From contig JBATNV010000241.1 in NCBI GenBank assembly GCA_049290495.1, positions 1-30,688 of the forward strand: a stretch of DNA of 30,688 bases, written 5' to 3'. This stretch comes from SHZI01 sp049290495. Lineage in GTDB: Bacteria > Pseudomonadota > Gammaproteobacteria > Steroidobacterales > GCA-2729495. Within the stretch, counting starts at the first letter, position 1. Each line of letters opens with the position of its first letter. The position numbers and the translations under genes were made by a program. Below are positions 1 through 7,661 of the stretch, piece after piece. The notes below the pieces were generated by a model that did no database searches, had not been told where the DNA came from, and was given only the letters and a program-made list of their open reading frames with translations.

Positions 1-152
1 ATGCTCCGGTGCTGGAACCATTGCGCGGAATGCTGACGGCAACTTACCAGCGCCTTGATCCACTGCTCCCCGCCGAGGGAGCATTCCTCTCACGTTGGCG
101 GCTTCAGCTCAACGTGACTCCCGAAGAGCTCGATGCCGTGAGGCTTGGCTGA
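1..152 (+). CDS. C-terminal fragment, probable type IV antitoxin (AbiEi-like)
   Basis: An open frame enters from the left edge and ends with TGA at 150-152, giving about 49 residues with the ending EELDAVRLG. The start and most of the gene lie outside the window. The fragment itself has no motif I can recognise. The assignment rests on context: its stop overlaps the ATG of the next gene (TGATG, 150-154), and that gene is an AbiEii-type toxin, which in AbiE systems is normally translated directly after the AbiEi antitoxin. It could instead be another kind of upstream partner. Confidence 0.5.
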   Translation, partial: APVLEPLRGMLTATYQRLDPLLPAEGAFLSRWRLQLNVTPEELDAVRLG

Positions 153-994
153 TGATCCCTCAACGCAACATTTCGTTGATCTCGAACACACTGCAATCTG
201 CTGGCGGGCGGCGCATCCCCGAAGCCGTGATCGAACGCGACTACGTGCTGGCCTGGTTTCTGACGGGTCTGGCCGGCCATCCGCTGCGCGAAGTGCTCGC
301 CTTCAAAGGCGGTACCGCGCTGCGCCGCTGCTGGTTCGAGGACTACCGGTTTTCCGAAGACCTGGACTTCACGCTGACCCGACCAATCGCACTCGAAGAA
401 ATCCTGGCTGGCCTGAACGAAATCTTCACTGCGATTGAAGCCGCCTGCGGCCTTCGCATCGCCTTCGATTGCGAAGACCGCCACGGCCATCAGAACAGCT
501 ACACGTTCTATCTGCGTTACCAGGGGCCGCTCCCCGCTCCGAACGATGTCAAGGTAGACATCACGATCAACGAAGTCCTGTGCTACCCGTTACAGGATCG
601 CCCGATCCAGCGTATCTACACGAGCTTCGACGACCTGCCGGAAGGACCGACCGTGAAGGTCTACGCTCTCGAAGAGATCGTGGTCGAGAAACTGCTGGCC
701 CTGAGCGACCGGGCTCGCAACGAGCCGCGCGATCTGTATGACCTCTGGTATCTGTTCGGCGCAACCAATTTGCGAATTGCAGAGATGCGTGTCGAACTCG
801 ATGCCAAGCTGGCATTGCGACAACGTGTCGTTGCAGGCATGGAGCAGGCAATCGCCGCCAAGGAAGAGCGCCTGCGTCGGCTCTGGGCAAATCGTCTTGC
901 ACACCAGATGAGTCAGCTTCCGACATTCGATACAGTCTTTCGGGAAGTGCAGCGTGCCGTGCGGGCTGCCGCCTTGCCGAAGTCGAAAGCCTGA
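152..994 (+). CDS. AbiEii/AbiGii-family nucleotidyltransferase toxin
   Basis: This 280-residue protein has the hallmarks of the AbiEii/DUF1814 nucleotidyltransferase fold. It shows FKGGTALRR (about residues 51-59) followed by FSEDLDFTL (67-75), which supply the G-S/T helix and the metal-binding Asp pair. A third acidic residue lies in KVDITINE (about 134-141), and the family's C-terminal signature EEIVVEKLLAL...RDLYDLWYL spans about 174-201. In AbiE systems this protein transfers nucleotides to target RNA and is restrained by the AbiEi antitoxin; abortive phage infection is the best-known role. I chose the ATG at 152 because it overlaps the preceding stop; an upstream in-frame ATG at 95 would lie deep inside the previous gene. 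All catalytic motifs look intact, so it is probably functional. The exact target cannot be read from the sequence. Confidence 0.85.
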   Translation: MIPQRNISLISNTLQSAGGRRIPEAVIERDYVLAWFLTGLAGHPLREVLAFKGGTALRRCWFEDYRFSEDLDFTLTRPIALEEILAGLNEIFTAIEAACGLRIAFDCEDRHGHQNSYTFYLRYQGPLPAPNDVKVDITINEVLCYPLQDRPIQRIYTSFDDLPEGPTVKVYALEEIVVEKLLALSDRARNEPRDLYDLWYLFGATNLRIAEMRVELDAKLALRQRVVAGMEQAIAAKEERLRRLWANRLAHQMSQLPTFDTVFREVQRAVRAAALPKSKA

Positions 995-1501
995 TCTGTT
1001 ACTGGCACAGCAGCGGTCAAGAGAAAAGCGCGTGTTCGACGCGCTTCCAGGCTCGCGACGGAATCGCACCGGGTGCGAAAACGATACGTCAACCGTGGGG
1101 CAACTTTGGGGGCAAGCGGAAAAATCGAATCGGCGAAACTCCAGCACCCACAATACCTTGCAGTCAGGATGTGAGGGACGCCGCCGACCTGCGTTAACCA
1201 GGACGGGCTTGGATTCGATTCCGGATCAGGCTCTCCACCTCCCGGAACTCCTTGCCATGCGACCATAAAAAAATCATATTCGGTCTCATCAAATTTTCAG
1301 GGGCCACCACCCTGCGTTACTCATCGCTAGTCAATCCAATCAGCTATCTCAAGGCTAACGCTGTCGAGGTTCTGGTGAGAAGGCTGCTGGGCGCATAGTT
1401 CATTGGCTAGCACCGGCTGGAATTTGAAGGGCTTTGCACCAGTGCCGTTATGATGCCGGGCAGACGACAGCGATTTCATCCGTACTGACAAGGAGCCTGG
1501 C
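995..1501. other. gene-poor stretch after the AbiE locus
   Basis: About 500 bases show no ORF with recognisable protein features on either strand. There is a near-direct repeat GGGGCAA at 1097-1103 and 1109-1115, and an A-run at about 1265-1271. A sequence near 1205-1260 superficially resembles the T-arm and 3' end of a tRNA, but its stem does not pair. The region ends with the ribosome-binding site of the next gene. It may be the scar or flank of an accessory insertion that brought the AbiE genes. Confidence 0.4.
1490..1495 (+). promoter_or_regulatory. ribosome-binding site for the AhpD-like gene
   Basis: AAGGAG lies 6 bases before the ATG at 1502 and fixes that start. The in-frame sequence upstream has no competing signal. 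Confidence 0.75.
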
Positions 1502-1843
1502 ATGGAAACAACGATGTATCCGCAATCAACGGCGGAGATGGCGAAAAAGCGCCGCGAGCTGGCGCCTGAGCCACTCAATGCGTTCAAGGCCTTCAGCGCC
1601 GCGGTATTTGCCGATGGCGCACTGCCCAACGTCACCAAGCAGTTGATCGCGGTGGCAGTAGCGCACGTTACCCAGTGCCCGTATTGCATCAAGGGTCATA
1701 CGGCCGAGGCCTTGAGGAAAGGCGCCAGCGAAGAGCAGATTATGGAGGCGATCTGGGTCGCTGCCGAGATGCGCGCCGGTGCTGCGTACGCGCACTCCAC
1801 GCTGGCCCTCGATACGATGCAACACGCCCACAAGGCCGACTGA
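1502..1843 (+). CDS. AhpD-like / carboxymuconolactone decarboxylase family protein
   Basis: This 113-residue protein carries the alkylhydroperoxidase D-type motif CPYCIKGH at about residues 59-66, inside the all-helical CMD fold. The two cysteines and the downstream histidine are the redox and proton-relay residues of AhpD-like peroxidases. Stand-alone short members of this family are usually oligomeric cytoplasmic proteins with peroxidase or unknown activity. The start is supported by AAGGAG six bases upstream. The stop TGA is followed after one base by the ATG of a cysteine-synthase-family gene, so the two are very likely co-transcribed and translationally coupled. A link to thiol or oxidative-stress metabolism is an inference from that pairing. 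Confidence 0.85.
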   Translation: METTMYPQSTAEMAKKRRELAPEPLNAFKAFSAAVFADGALPNVTKQLIAVAVAHVTQCPYCIKGHTAEALRKGASEEQIMEAIWVAAEMRAGAAYAHSTLALDTMQHAHKAD

Positions 1844-1844
1844 G

Positions 1845-2795
1845 ATGGCTGTACGCTTTGATCGCGTGTCAAACAACATCCTCGATGCGGTAGGCGATAC
1901 CCCGCTGCTTGAAATTGAAGGCGTCTACTGCAAGCTCGAGTTCGTCAATCCTTCCGGCTCGATCAAGGCGCGCATCGCCAAGTACATGATCGAGCGCGCT
2001 GAACAGGAGGGTTTGCTCAAATCTGGCGATACCATCGTCGAGGCGACCAGCGGCAATACCGGCAACGCGCTGTCGATGGTCGCGGCGGTAAAGGGCTATC
2101 GCATGCTGGTGGTGATGCCTGAAGGCCTGTCCAGCGAGCGCGTGGCGATCTCGCGCGCGTATGGCGCAGAGGTCCTGTTTTGTGGCGACTTCCACGTCAA
2201 CGCGGCACTCCAGCGCGCGCGCGAACTGGGCCAGCAGCCCGGCTACTTTGCTCCAGGCCAGTTTGAATCAGAATGGAATGTGGACGAAAACCGTGAGGTG
2301 CTGGGACCGGAAATCCTCTCCCAGCTGCCGGTGGGCCAGTTGCCTGACGCGCTGGTACTGGGTGTCGGCACCGGCGGTACCCTGATCGGCGTGGGCCAGG
2401 CGTTTCGTGCGGTCAATCCCAAGGTGCGGCTGTTTGCGATGGAGCCATCCGAATCGTGCACGATCCTGTGCGGCGAAATTGCCATACACACGATCGAAGG
2501 TATTTCCGATGGATTTGTACCGGGTATTTTCCAGCGCCACTCGGGACTGGTAAACGAGTTTCTGAGTGTCTCCAGCGCCGACGCCGTGGCCGAGATGAAA
2601 CGGCTGGCGCGCAGTTACGGATTATTCTGCGGGCCGAGTTCCGGCGCCCATCTGCTGGCAGCCAAACGTGTGCGCGAAAACTTTCCCGAACTCAAGACCG
2701 TGGTTACGGCGTTCTGCGACGAAGGCGAAAAATACCTGCACGACTACTTCATGCAGGCGGCTGTACCCGAAGTCAGCGCGACCCATTTTCGCTGA
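1845..2795 (+). CDS. PLP-dependent cysteine synthase family protein
   Basis: This 316-residue protein is a fold-type II PLP enzyme of the O-acetylserine sulfhydrylase / cystathionine beta-synthase group. The PLP lysine is K41 in NPSGSIKARIA. The substrate-binding loop is TSGNTGNALS (about residues 67-76), the phosphate-binding glycine loop is GVGTGGTLIG, and GPSSGAHL is the Ser that contacts the PLP ring nitrogen. The usual K-D-R after the PLP lysine is K-A-R here. It lacks CBS domains, so its length fits a simple cysteine synthase. The ATG at 1845 sits one base after the stop of the AhpD-like gene; the longer frame from 1779 would overlap that gene. Which sulfur donor or acceptor it uses cannot be told. 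Confidence 0.88.
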   Translation: MAVRFDRVSNNILDAVGDTPLLEIEGVYCKLEFVNPSGSIKARIAKYMIERAEQEGLLKSGDTIVEATSGNTGNALSMVAAVKGYRMLVVMPEGLSSERVAISRAYGAEVLFCGDFHVNAALQRARELGQQPGYFAPGQFESEWNVDENREVLGPEILSQLPVGQLPDALVLGVGTGGTLIGVGQAFRAVNPKVRLFAMEPSESCTILCGEIAIHTIEGISDGFVPGIFQRHSGLVNEFLSVSSADAVAEMKRLARSYGLFCGPSSGAHLLAAKRVRENFPELKTVVTAFCDEGEKYLHDYFMQAAVPEVSATHFR

Positions 2796-2886
2796 GGAAA
2801 CCTTTGCCCTGAATGGTGCAATGCTGCTTGCCCTCAATCCCGGCCAGCTCGAATCCTTAACTTGGCTTGGGTCGCTGGGCAAAAGG
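2796..2886. other. short convergent intergenic gap
   Basis: These 91 bases separate the converging cysteine-synthase-family and uracil-DNA glycosylase genes. I see no clear stem-loop with a T-tract on either strand. Confidence 0.4.
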
Positions 2887-3621
2887 TCATGGCGATCGCG
2901 GTGGCGGCAACCAGGGCCTGAGCGCTTGCTCTGCCAGTGCCGGCCAATCGCGGTTGGCTGCCGGGTTGGCCGGACTTGGGTGCGGCAGATAATGCACGTC
3001 CACCTCTGCACCGAACAATGCCGTGGCACGCCGTTCGGCATAGCGCCCGATACCCACGACTGCAGCCGGCGCCAGCACGCGGACGACGGCCGTGAGCGCA
3101 CGGTCACACACCGCAGTCAGTGCTTCAGTGTCGTACCGGTTCAAATGCTCAGGCGTGAGATTACGTCCGTCCTTGATAAACAGCAGCGGACAGTAATTCC
3201 ACACGAAGAAACGCGCAAAAAAGTCCTCCGGCGAACCCAGACGCGCTTCGGCCCAACGCCAAAGCCGCGAGCCGCTGCCTTCGTTGCGATGACACGCCAT
3301 GCCAAGGATCGGGTATCTGGGATGTTGCTCTGGCAGCACGTGGCCCAGCCGCGTTTCGATGCCGAACCACTCACGCACCATCAGCACATCACCAAACGGC
3401 ACACCCGTTTGCGCCATGCCCCAGGGTCCGGGATTCATGCCCAGCAGCAACACCCGCCCGCGCTTCGCGCCGTAGCGCTGCAGATATTCCCGATGAGCCG
3501 CCCATGCGTAGATCAAGGGATTGTAAACGTGGCTCGGCGTACTGAGCGTTAAATGAGTGGTGTCGAGCGCCAGCGCGCGCGCCGCTCTCGTCAGCCTGGA
3601 TTCAGTCGTCAGTGCTGCCAT
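2887..3621 (-). CDS. SMUG-type single-strand-selective uracil-DNA glycosylase
   Basis: This 244-residue protein would remove uracil from DNA as the first step of base excision repair. Motif 1 reads GMNPGPWGM at residues 61-69, with the water-positioning Asn at 63, followed by AQTGVPFGDV, a signature of SMUG1-type enzymes rather than Ung. Motif 2 is HPSPANP at 214-220, with the expected His at 214. Both active-site motifs are intact and the length is typical of bacterial SMUG homologues. The gene lies 21 bases after a DUF2945 gene on the same strand, so they may share a transcript. The ATG start at 3621 precedes all family motifs by the usual distance. Confidence 0.9.
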   Translation of the reverse strand: MAALTTESRLTRAARALALDTTHLTLSTPSHVYNPLIYAWAAHREYLQRYGAKRGRVLLLGMNPGPWGMAQTGVPFGDVLMVREWFGIETRLGHVLPEQHPRYPILGMACHRNEGSGSRLWRWAEARLGSPEDFFARFFVWNYCPLLFIKDGRNLTPEHLNRYDTEALTAVCDRALTAVVRVLAPAAVVGIGRYAERRATALFGAEVDVHYLPHPSPANPAANRDWPALAEQALRPWLPPPRSP

Positions 3622-3642
3622 ACCTTTGTTCCAACAAGCGCG

Positions 3643-3855
3643 TCATGCAAGCTTGCTCAGCGCACTCCCCTTGTGCGCGGCGATATGGTCGGTCTTGTCG
3701 CTTTTGATCTCGTACTGCGGCGTATCTCTGGATGCGCGGTGCGTATGACCCTTGTAGTCAAAGTCTTGCGTGTGGACCTTGATGATGATGCCGCTGACCC
3801 GGCCAGCCTCGGAATTCCATGCCACGTGATCGCCAACCTTGAATTCATTGCTCAT
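3643..3855 (-). CDS. DUF2945 / HVA1-like small TUDOR-type protein
   Basis: This 70-residue protein begins MSNEFKVGDHVAWNSEAG and contains GHTHRASRDTPQYEIKSDK, the pattern of the DUF2945 (hypervirulence-associated TUDOR-like) family. These are small, charged, probably beta-barrel proteins of unknown biochemical role. A GAGGAG ribosome-binding site lies just upstream of the ATG at 3855, which is why I did not use the longer frame reaching 3930. It is followed by the uracil-DNA glycosylase gene. A role in binding nucleic acid or peptide is only a guess from the fold. Confidence 0.8.
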   Translation of the reverse strand: MSNEFKVGDHVAWNSEAGRVSGIIIKVHTQDFDYKGHTHRASRDTPQYEIKSDKTDHIAAHKGSALSKLA

Positions 3856-4080
3856 CTGATACTCCTCGATCGGTGGGCTGATTATCCATCGGTATTCACA
3901 TGCTTTGAGCGCGGGTGAAAGCCACCCCAAGCCTGGCGCAACTTCCTTTCAGCATCTCTAATTCGAGTTAATACGATATGCTCTCGTGTCTACGAGGCAC
4001 TCGTCAAAGAGAGCAAATGTGTCGCAGATGGATCTCCATGATGCGTACTGAATGCGAAGCTCCAGACTGGCCACCCAGGC
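3856..4080. other. divergent intergenic region with a small hairpin
   Basis: This 225-base gap separates the diverging DUF2945 and chloride-transporter genes and should hold promoters for both. A short perfect inverted repeat, CTCGT (3983-3987) and ACGAG (3992-3996), is present. I cannot assign -35/-10 boxes with confidence. Confidence 0.4.
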
Positions 4081-5820
4081 ATGTGGCTGCTTAAGCTCAA
4101 TCGTACTCCACGTCTGATCCTCATTTGCGTCGTGCTCGGCGTGACAGGCGCATTGGGTGCGCAGTTGTTCCTGTTCCTGCTTCACCTGGTCGACACCTAT
4201 GTCCTGAGCGCCATCGGCCACTACCACACAATCAGCATTGGCGAGGCGCATGCTATTGATCCCGCGCCGAAGCCCTTTAGCCACTGGTATTGGTGGATGC
4301 CGGTTTCGACGACGCTTGGCGGGCTTGTGGCGGGTCTGCTTATCTACGGGCTTGGTCCCGAGACCGCGGGCCACGGGACCGACGCGACGCTCAACGCCTT
4401 CCACTTGAACAGCGGACGCATGCGCGCGCGGGTACCGTTTCTTAAAACTATCGTCAGCGCAATCACGATCGGCACCGGTGGCTCGGGTGGGCGCGAAGGG
4501 CCGACCGCACAGATTGCCTCCGGAGTCGGAGCCATTATCGGAAACCTGTTCAAGCTGCCCGATGACGAGCGACGCATCGTGATACTCATCGGCATGGCGG
4601 CGGGCTTGTCCGCGATCTTCAAAAGCCCGCTTGGCACCGCGATCTTCGCCGTCGAAATCCTCTATTCAGGCATGGCGTTCGAGGGTAGCGCGCTCATCTA
4701 CACGTTGATTTCAGCAGCGGTCTCCTACGCAATTACCGGTGCGATTTCAGGATATACGCCGCTGTTCCTGCTATCGCCGAGCACGCGTACTTTAGAGCCG
4801 CTTGATCTCGCCTGGTTCGGCATCCTTGGAATACTGGCAGGATCAGTCGGCGCGCTGATGCCAGCAGTCTATTACCGTATCCGCGACTGGTTCGCCGCGC
4901 TGGAAATTCCGCGATATCTCAAACCCGCCATCGGCGGGTTTGCGGTTGGCCTCATCGGGATCGCAGCTCCACCGATCATCGGCGGTGGCTACGGGTACAT
5001 GCAGTTTGTTCTTCAGGGTGGTTCCGGACTCGCCGTCTGGGTGCTGCTGCTTTTTTCGTTCGGCAAGATCCTGACGCTTTCGCTCACTGTCGGCTCCGGC
5101 GGCTCCGGCGGTGTGTTCGGTCCGACACTCTATGTCGGCGTCATGCTCGGCGGTGCATTCGCGAGCCTGCTGCATTTGTTCCATGTCGATATCGACAGCA
5201 GTTGGCTAGCCGTAGTCGGCATGGCGGCAGTTTTTGCCGGGACAGCACGCGTTCCCATCGCTTCGATGGTGATGGTCATCGAAATGACCGGCGGTTTCGA
5301 GTTGATCATGCCGAGCATGCTGGCGGTAGCGCTGGCGTTCGTCGTGCAACTCACGTTGACCCGGAATGCGAAGTACCCGACCATTTATGAAGGCCAGACC
5401 AGCACGCCCGCAGATAGCCCGGTTTACCGCGACTTGTTCTACCAGACCGCGGCCGGTTTGCTGCGCCGCCAGCAGGTTCATCTCGACAGCGACCTCCTCA
5501 AAAGCGAATTGCAAGCGGCACTCGATCGTGGCGACGGCGTTGCCCTGCGGGGACGGCAAGAACACCTCTACAGCCTCACTCTGTCTGCCGGCACATCGGT
5601 CGCAGGCCGGGAGGTGCGCAGCCTGGGACTTGGCGATATGGGTACATTGATCGTGGGCCTGATCCGTGGCGAGAGTGAAATCATCCCCCACGGGGACACC
5701 AGACTCCAGGTCGGAGATGGTCTATTGGTGGCGGCAACCAGTGATTCCATAAAGCAGTTCCGCGCTCTGGTCGCAGCGCCGCAGGCAAAGGCGGTAACCA
5801 GGATAGCTACCGACTTGTGA
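4081..5820 (+). CDS. ClC-family chloride transporter with C-terminal RCK_C (TrkA-C) domain
   Basis: This 579-residue inner-membrane protein has a ClC core (about residues 10-435) and a soluble C-terminal part. The gating-glutamate motif GGREGP lies at about 136-141 (E139), and GSGGSGGVFGP at 338-348 supplies the second chloride-binding loop. E192 in AVEILY sits where the internal proton glutamate of H+/Cl- exchangers is expected. The first selectivity motif, usually GSGIP, reads AGHGTDA, a variant found in many bacterial ClC proteins. The C-terminus (about 505-570, REVRSLGLGDMGTLIV onward) resembles an RCK_C/TrkA-C ligand-binding domain instead of the common CBS pair. There is no alternative in-frame start before the upstream stop at 4039. 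It lies upstream of a Na+/H+ antiporter, suggesting ion or pH homeostasis. Confidence 0.9.
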   Translation: MWLLKLNRTPRLILICVVLGVTGALGAQLFLFLLHLVDTYVLSAIGHYHTISIGEAHAIDPAPKPFSHWYWWMPVSTTLGGLVAGLLIYGLGPETAGHGTDATLNAFHLNSGRMRARVPFLKTIVSAITIGTGGSGGREGPTAQIASGVGAIIGNLFKLPDDERRIVILIGMAAGLSAIFKSPLGTAIFAVEILYSGMAFEGSALIYTLISAAVSYAITGAISGYTPLFLLSPSTRTLEPLDLAWFGILGILAGSVGALMPAVYYRIRDWFAALEIPRYLKPAIGGFAVGLIGIAAPPIIGGGYGYMQFVLQGGSGLAVWVLLLFSFGKILTLSLTVGSGGSGGVFGPTLYVGVMLGGAFASLLHLFHVDIDSSWLAVVGMAAVFAGTARVPIASMVMVIEMTGGFELIMPSMLAVALAFVVQLTLTRNAKYPTIYEGQTSTPADSPVYRDLFYQTAAGLLRRQQVHLDSDLLKSELQAALDRGDGVALRGRQEHLYSLTLSAGTSVAGREVRSLGLGDMGTLIVGLIRGESEIIPHGDTRLQVGDGLLVAATSDSIKQFRALVAAPQAKAVTRIATDL

Positions 5821-5821
5821 T

Positions 5822-5857
5822 GGCGTGAGCGGGGGCGCGATATTCGCGCACCACGCC
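5822..5857 (+). terminator. nested hairpin just after the ClC gene
   Basis: Two nested inverted repeats begin two bases after the stop codon: GGCGTG (5822-5827) with CACGCC (5852-5857), and inside it GCGCGA (5835-5840) with TCGCGC (5844-5849), loop TAT. No T-tract follows, so this is either a Rho-assisted or processing-type 3' end or an intergenic structure, not a classic intrinsic terminator. Confidence 0.4.
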
Positions 5858-5974
5858 GTGCCTGTCGACCAACACCGTACGTCGCGCAGTCGCTGTATTC
5901 TGTAGACGGAGCGGCAACATGCCGGTCACGGCCGGCGGCCGGGAACCGCCTGATCCACCCTGCACAAGAGCAGC

Positions 5975-7615
5975 ATGAATTCGATCGACGTAGCGTTGGC
6001 AATGTTGTTGGCTGTGGTGAGCAGCGGCTACCTGGTGCGCATGCTTCCATTCTCGCTGCCGCTGCCGCTGGTGCAGATCGCCCTGGGTGCGGTGATTTCC
6101 GGCGTTTTCAAACACGGCGTAGCGCTGGATCCGCAGATCTTTTTCCTGCTGTTCCTGCCGCCACTGCTGTTCCTGGCTGGCTGGCGCATTCCGAAGGACC
6201 GGCTACGTCATGACCAGCGCGCGATCCTGGCGCTGGCGCTGGGGCTGGTGGTATCCACCGTGGTCGGCGTCGGCTTCCTGATTCACTGGATGATCCCGGC
6301 GATGCCGGTGGGCGTGGCCTTCGCGCTGGCCGCGATCATATCGCCGACCGACCCGGTGGCCGTATCGTCGATCGCCGCTCGCGTGCCGATCCCGAAACGG
6401 CTGATGCACATTCTCGAGGGCGAGTCGCTGCTCAACGATGCCACCGGCCTGGTCTGCTTCCGCTTCGCGGTGGCGGCAGCCATGACCGGCGGCTTTTCGC
6501 TGCTGTCAGCCTCGTTAACCTTCCTGTGGATGGCGCTGGTGGGGCTTGCGATCGGCGTACTGTTCACACTGGCCGTGAGTTTTGCGCAGCGCTGGTTGTC
6601 GCGACGCGTCGGTCAGGAGACCGGCTCGCCGATCCTGATCAGCCTGTTGATTCCCTTCGGTACGTACCTGCTGGCCGAGCGCATGCAGGCATCCGGTATT
6701 CTGGCGGCAGTGGCGGCAGGCGTGACGATGAGCCGCGTCGAACTCAGCGGCCGCCTGCTGGCGACCACACGCGTGCAGCGAGCCGCGGTATGGAGCACCG
6801 TACAGTTCGCGCTGAACGGCATCGTGTTTGTGCTGCTTGGCGAACAACTGCCGGCGAGCCTGCAGGGCGCGATGGCCTCGGTGGCGCAGAGCGGCCATGG
6901 CAACCCCTGGTGGCTGCTGGTCTATGCGCTGACGATCAATGTTGGCCTGGCGCTGCTGCGCCTCCTGTGGGTCTGGATTGCGTTGCGCGTGAGCCTCTTC
7001 AAGGCGCGCCACGACAGTGATCTTGCCGGCACACCATCATGGCGATTGCTGCTGGCGACCTCACTGGCCGGCGTACGCGGTGCAATCACATTGGCGGGCA
7101 TCATGACCCTGCCCCTGCTGCTCCCGGATGGCACGCCACTGCCAGCGCGCGAACTGGCGATTTTCCTCGCCACTGCGGTGATCCTGCTGTCGCTGCTGGT
7201 CGCAAGCATCGGCCTGCCACGCTTGCTCAGGGGCCTGGAACTCACGCCCGAACCCACCGCCCTGCAGGAAGAAAACCTGGCTCGTCGAGTCGCGGCAATC
7301 GCGGCGATTGCCGCCGTCGAGCAGAGCCAGCATGAATTGCTCGACAAGGCGCCCACCACCGAGATCGACACGTACACCCGGGCGGCTGCGCGGGTAATAG
7401 CGCTGTATCAGCACTGGCTCGACGAAAACGCTTCCGGCGAAGACGAGGCGTGGCGACTGCGCCAGAGCGATGCCGCCGAGCGCGAACTACGCCTGGCAGC
7501 ATTGCAGGGCCAGCGCGAGGCAATCTTCGACCTGGCGCGCCGCCGCCGCATTTCGGATGAGGTCTCGCGCCGGCTGGTACGCGAGATTGACCTGCAGGAG
7601 GCACGTTACCGTTGA
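5975..7615 (+). CDS. CPA1-family Na+/H+ antiporter
   Basis: This 546-residue protein exchanges cytoplasmic Na+ (or K+) for H+ across the inner membrane. About twelve hydrophobic segments span residues 5-425. The ion-binding signature SPTDPVAV lies at 123-130, and EGESLLNDATGL at 148-159 holds the Asn-Asp pair of electroneutral CPA1 transporters. LAGVRGAITLAG (about 363-374) carries the conserved structural arginine. A soluble, charged C-terminal tail of about 115 residues follows, probably regulatory. The ATG at 5975 is well placed before the first membrane segment. It lies 154 bases after the ClC gene and 46 bases before a DNA polymerase IV gene on the same strand; the pairing with ClC fits pH and salt control. 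Confidence 0.9.
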   Translation: MNSIDVALAMLLAVVSSGYLVRMLPFSLPLPLVQIALGAVISGVFKHGVALDPQIFFLLFLPPLLFLAGWRIPKDRLRHDQRAILALALGLVVSTVVGVGFLIHWMIPAMPVGVAFALAAIISPTDPVAVSSIAARVPIPKRLMHILEGESLLNDATGLVCFRFAVAAAMTGGFSLLSASLTFLWMALVGLAIGVLFTLAVSFAQRWLSRRVGQETGSPILISLLIPFGTYLLAERMQASGILAAVAAGVTMSRVELSGRLLATTRVQRAAVWSTVQFALNGIVFVLLGEQLPASLQGAMASVAQSGHGNPWWLLVYALTINVGLALLRLLWVWIALRVSLFKARHDSDLAGTPSWRLLLATSLAGVRGAITLAGIMTLPLLLPDGTPLPARELAIFLATAVILLSLLVASIGLPRLLRGLELTPEPTALQEENLARRVAAIAAIAAVEQSQHELLDKAPTTEIDTYTRAAARVIALYQHWLDENASGEDEAWRLRQSDAAERELRLAALQGQREAIFDLARRRRISDEVSRRLVREIDLQEARYR

Positions 7616-7661
7616 TGGCCGCCGATACCCTTATCCCGTTCAAACAGATCGTCGTCGCAAC

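Noticed and set aside
104..490. - strand open frame opposite the toxin gene
   Set aside because: Antisense shadow of the AbiEii-type gene; no recognisable motifs.
1205..1262. Possible tRNA or tmRNA 3' end (GATTCGATTCC-like T-loop)
   Set aside because: The five-base stems flanking TTCGATT do not pair and no matching 5' acceptor half is found, so it is not called.
2668..3552. + strand open frame of 294 codons
   Set aside because: It runs through the end of the cysteine-synthase-family gene and antisense to the uracil-DNA glycosylase; no protein features.
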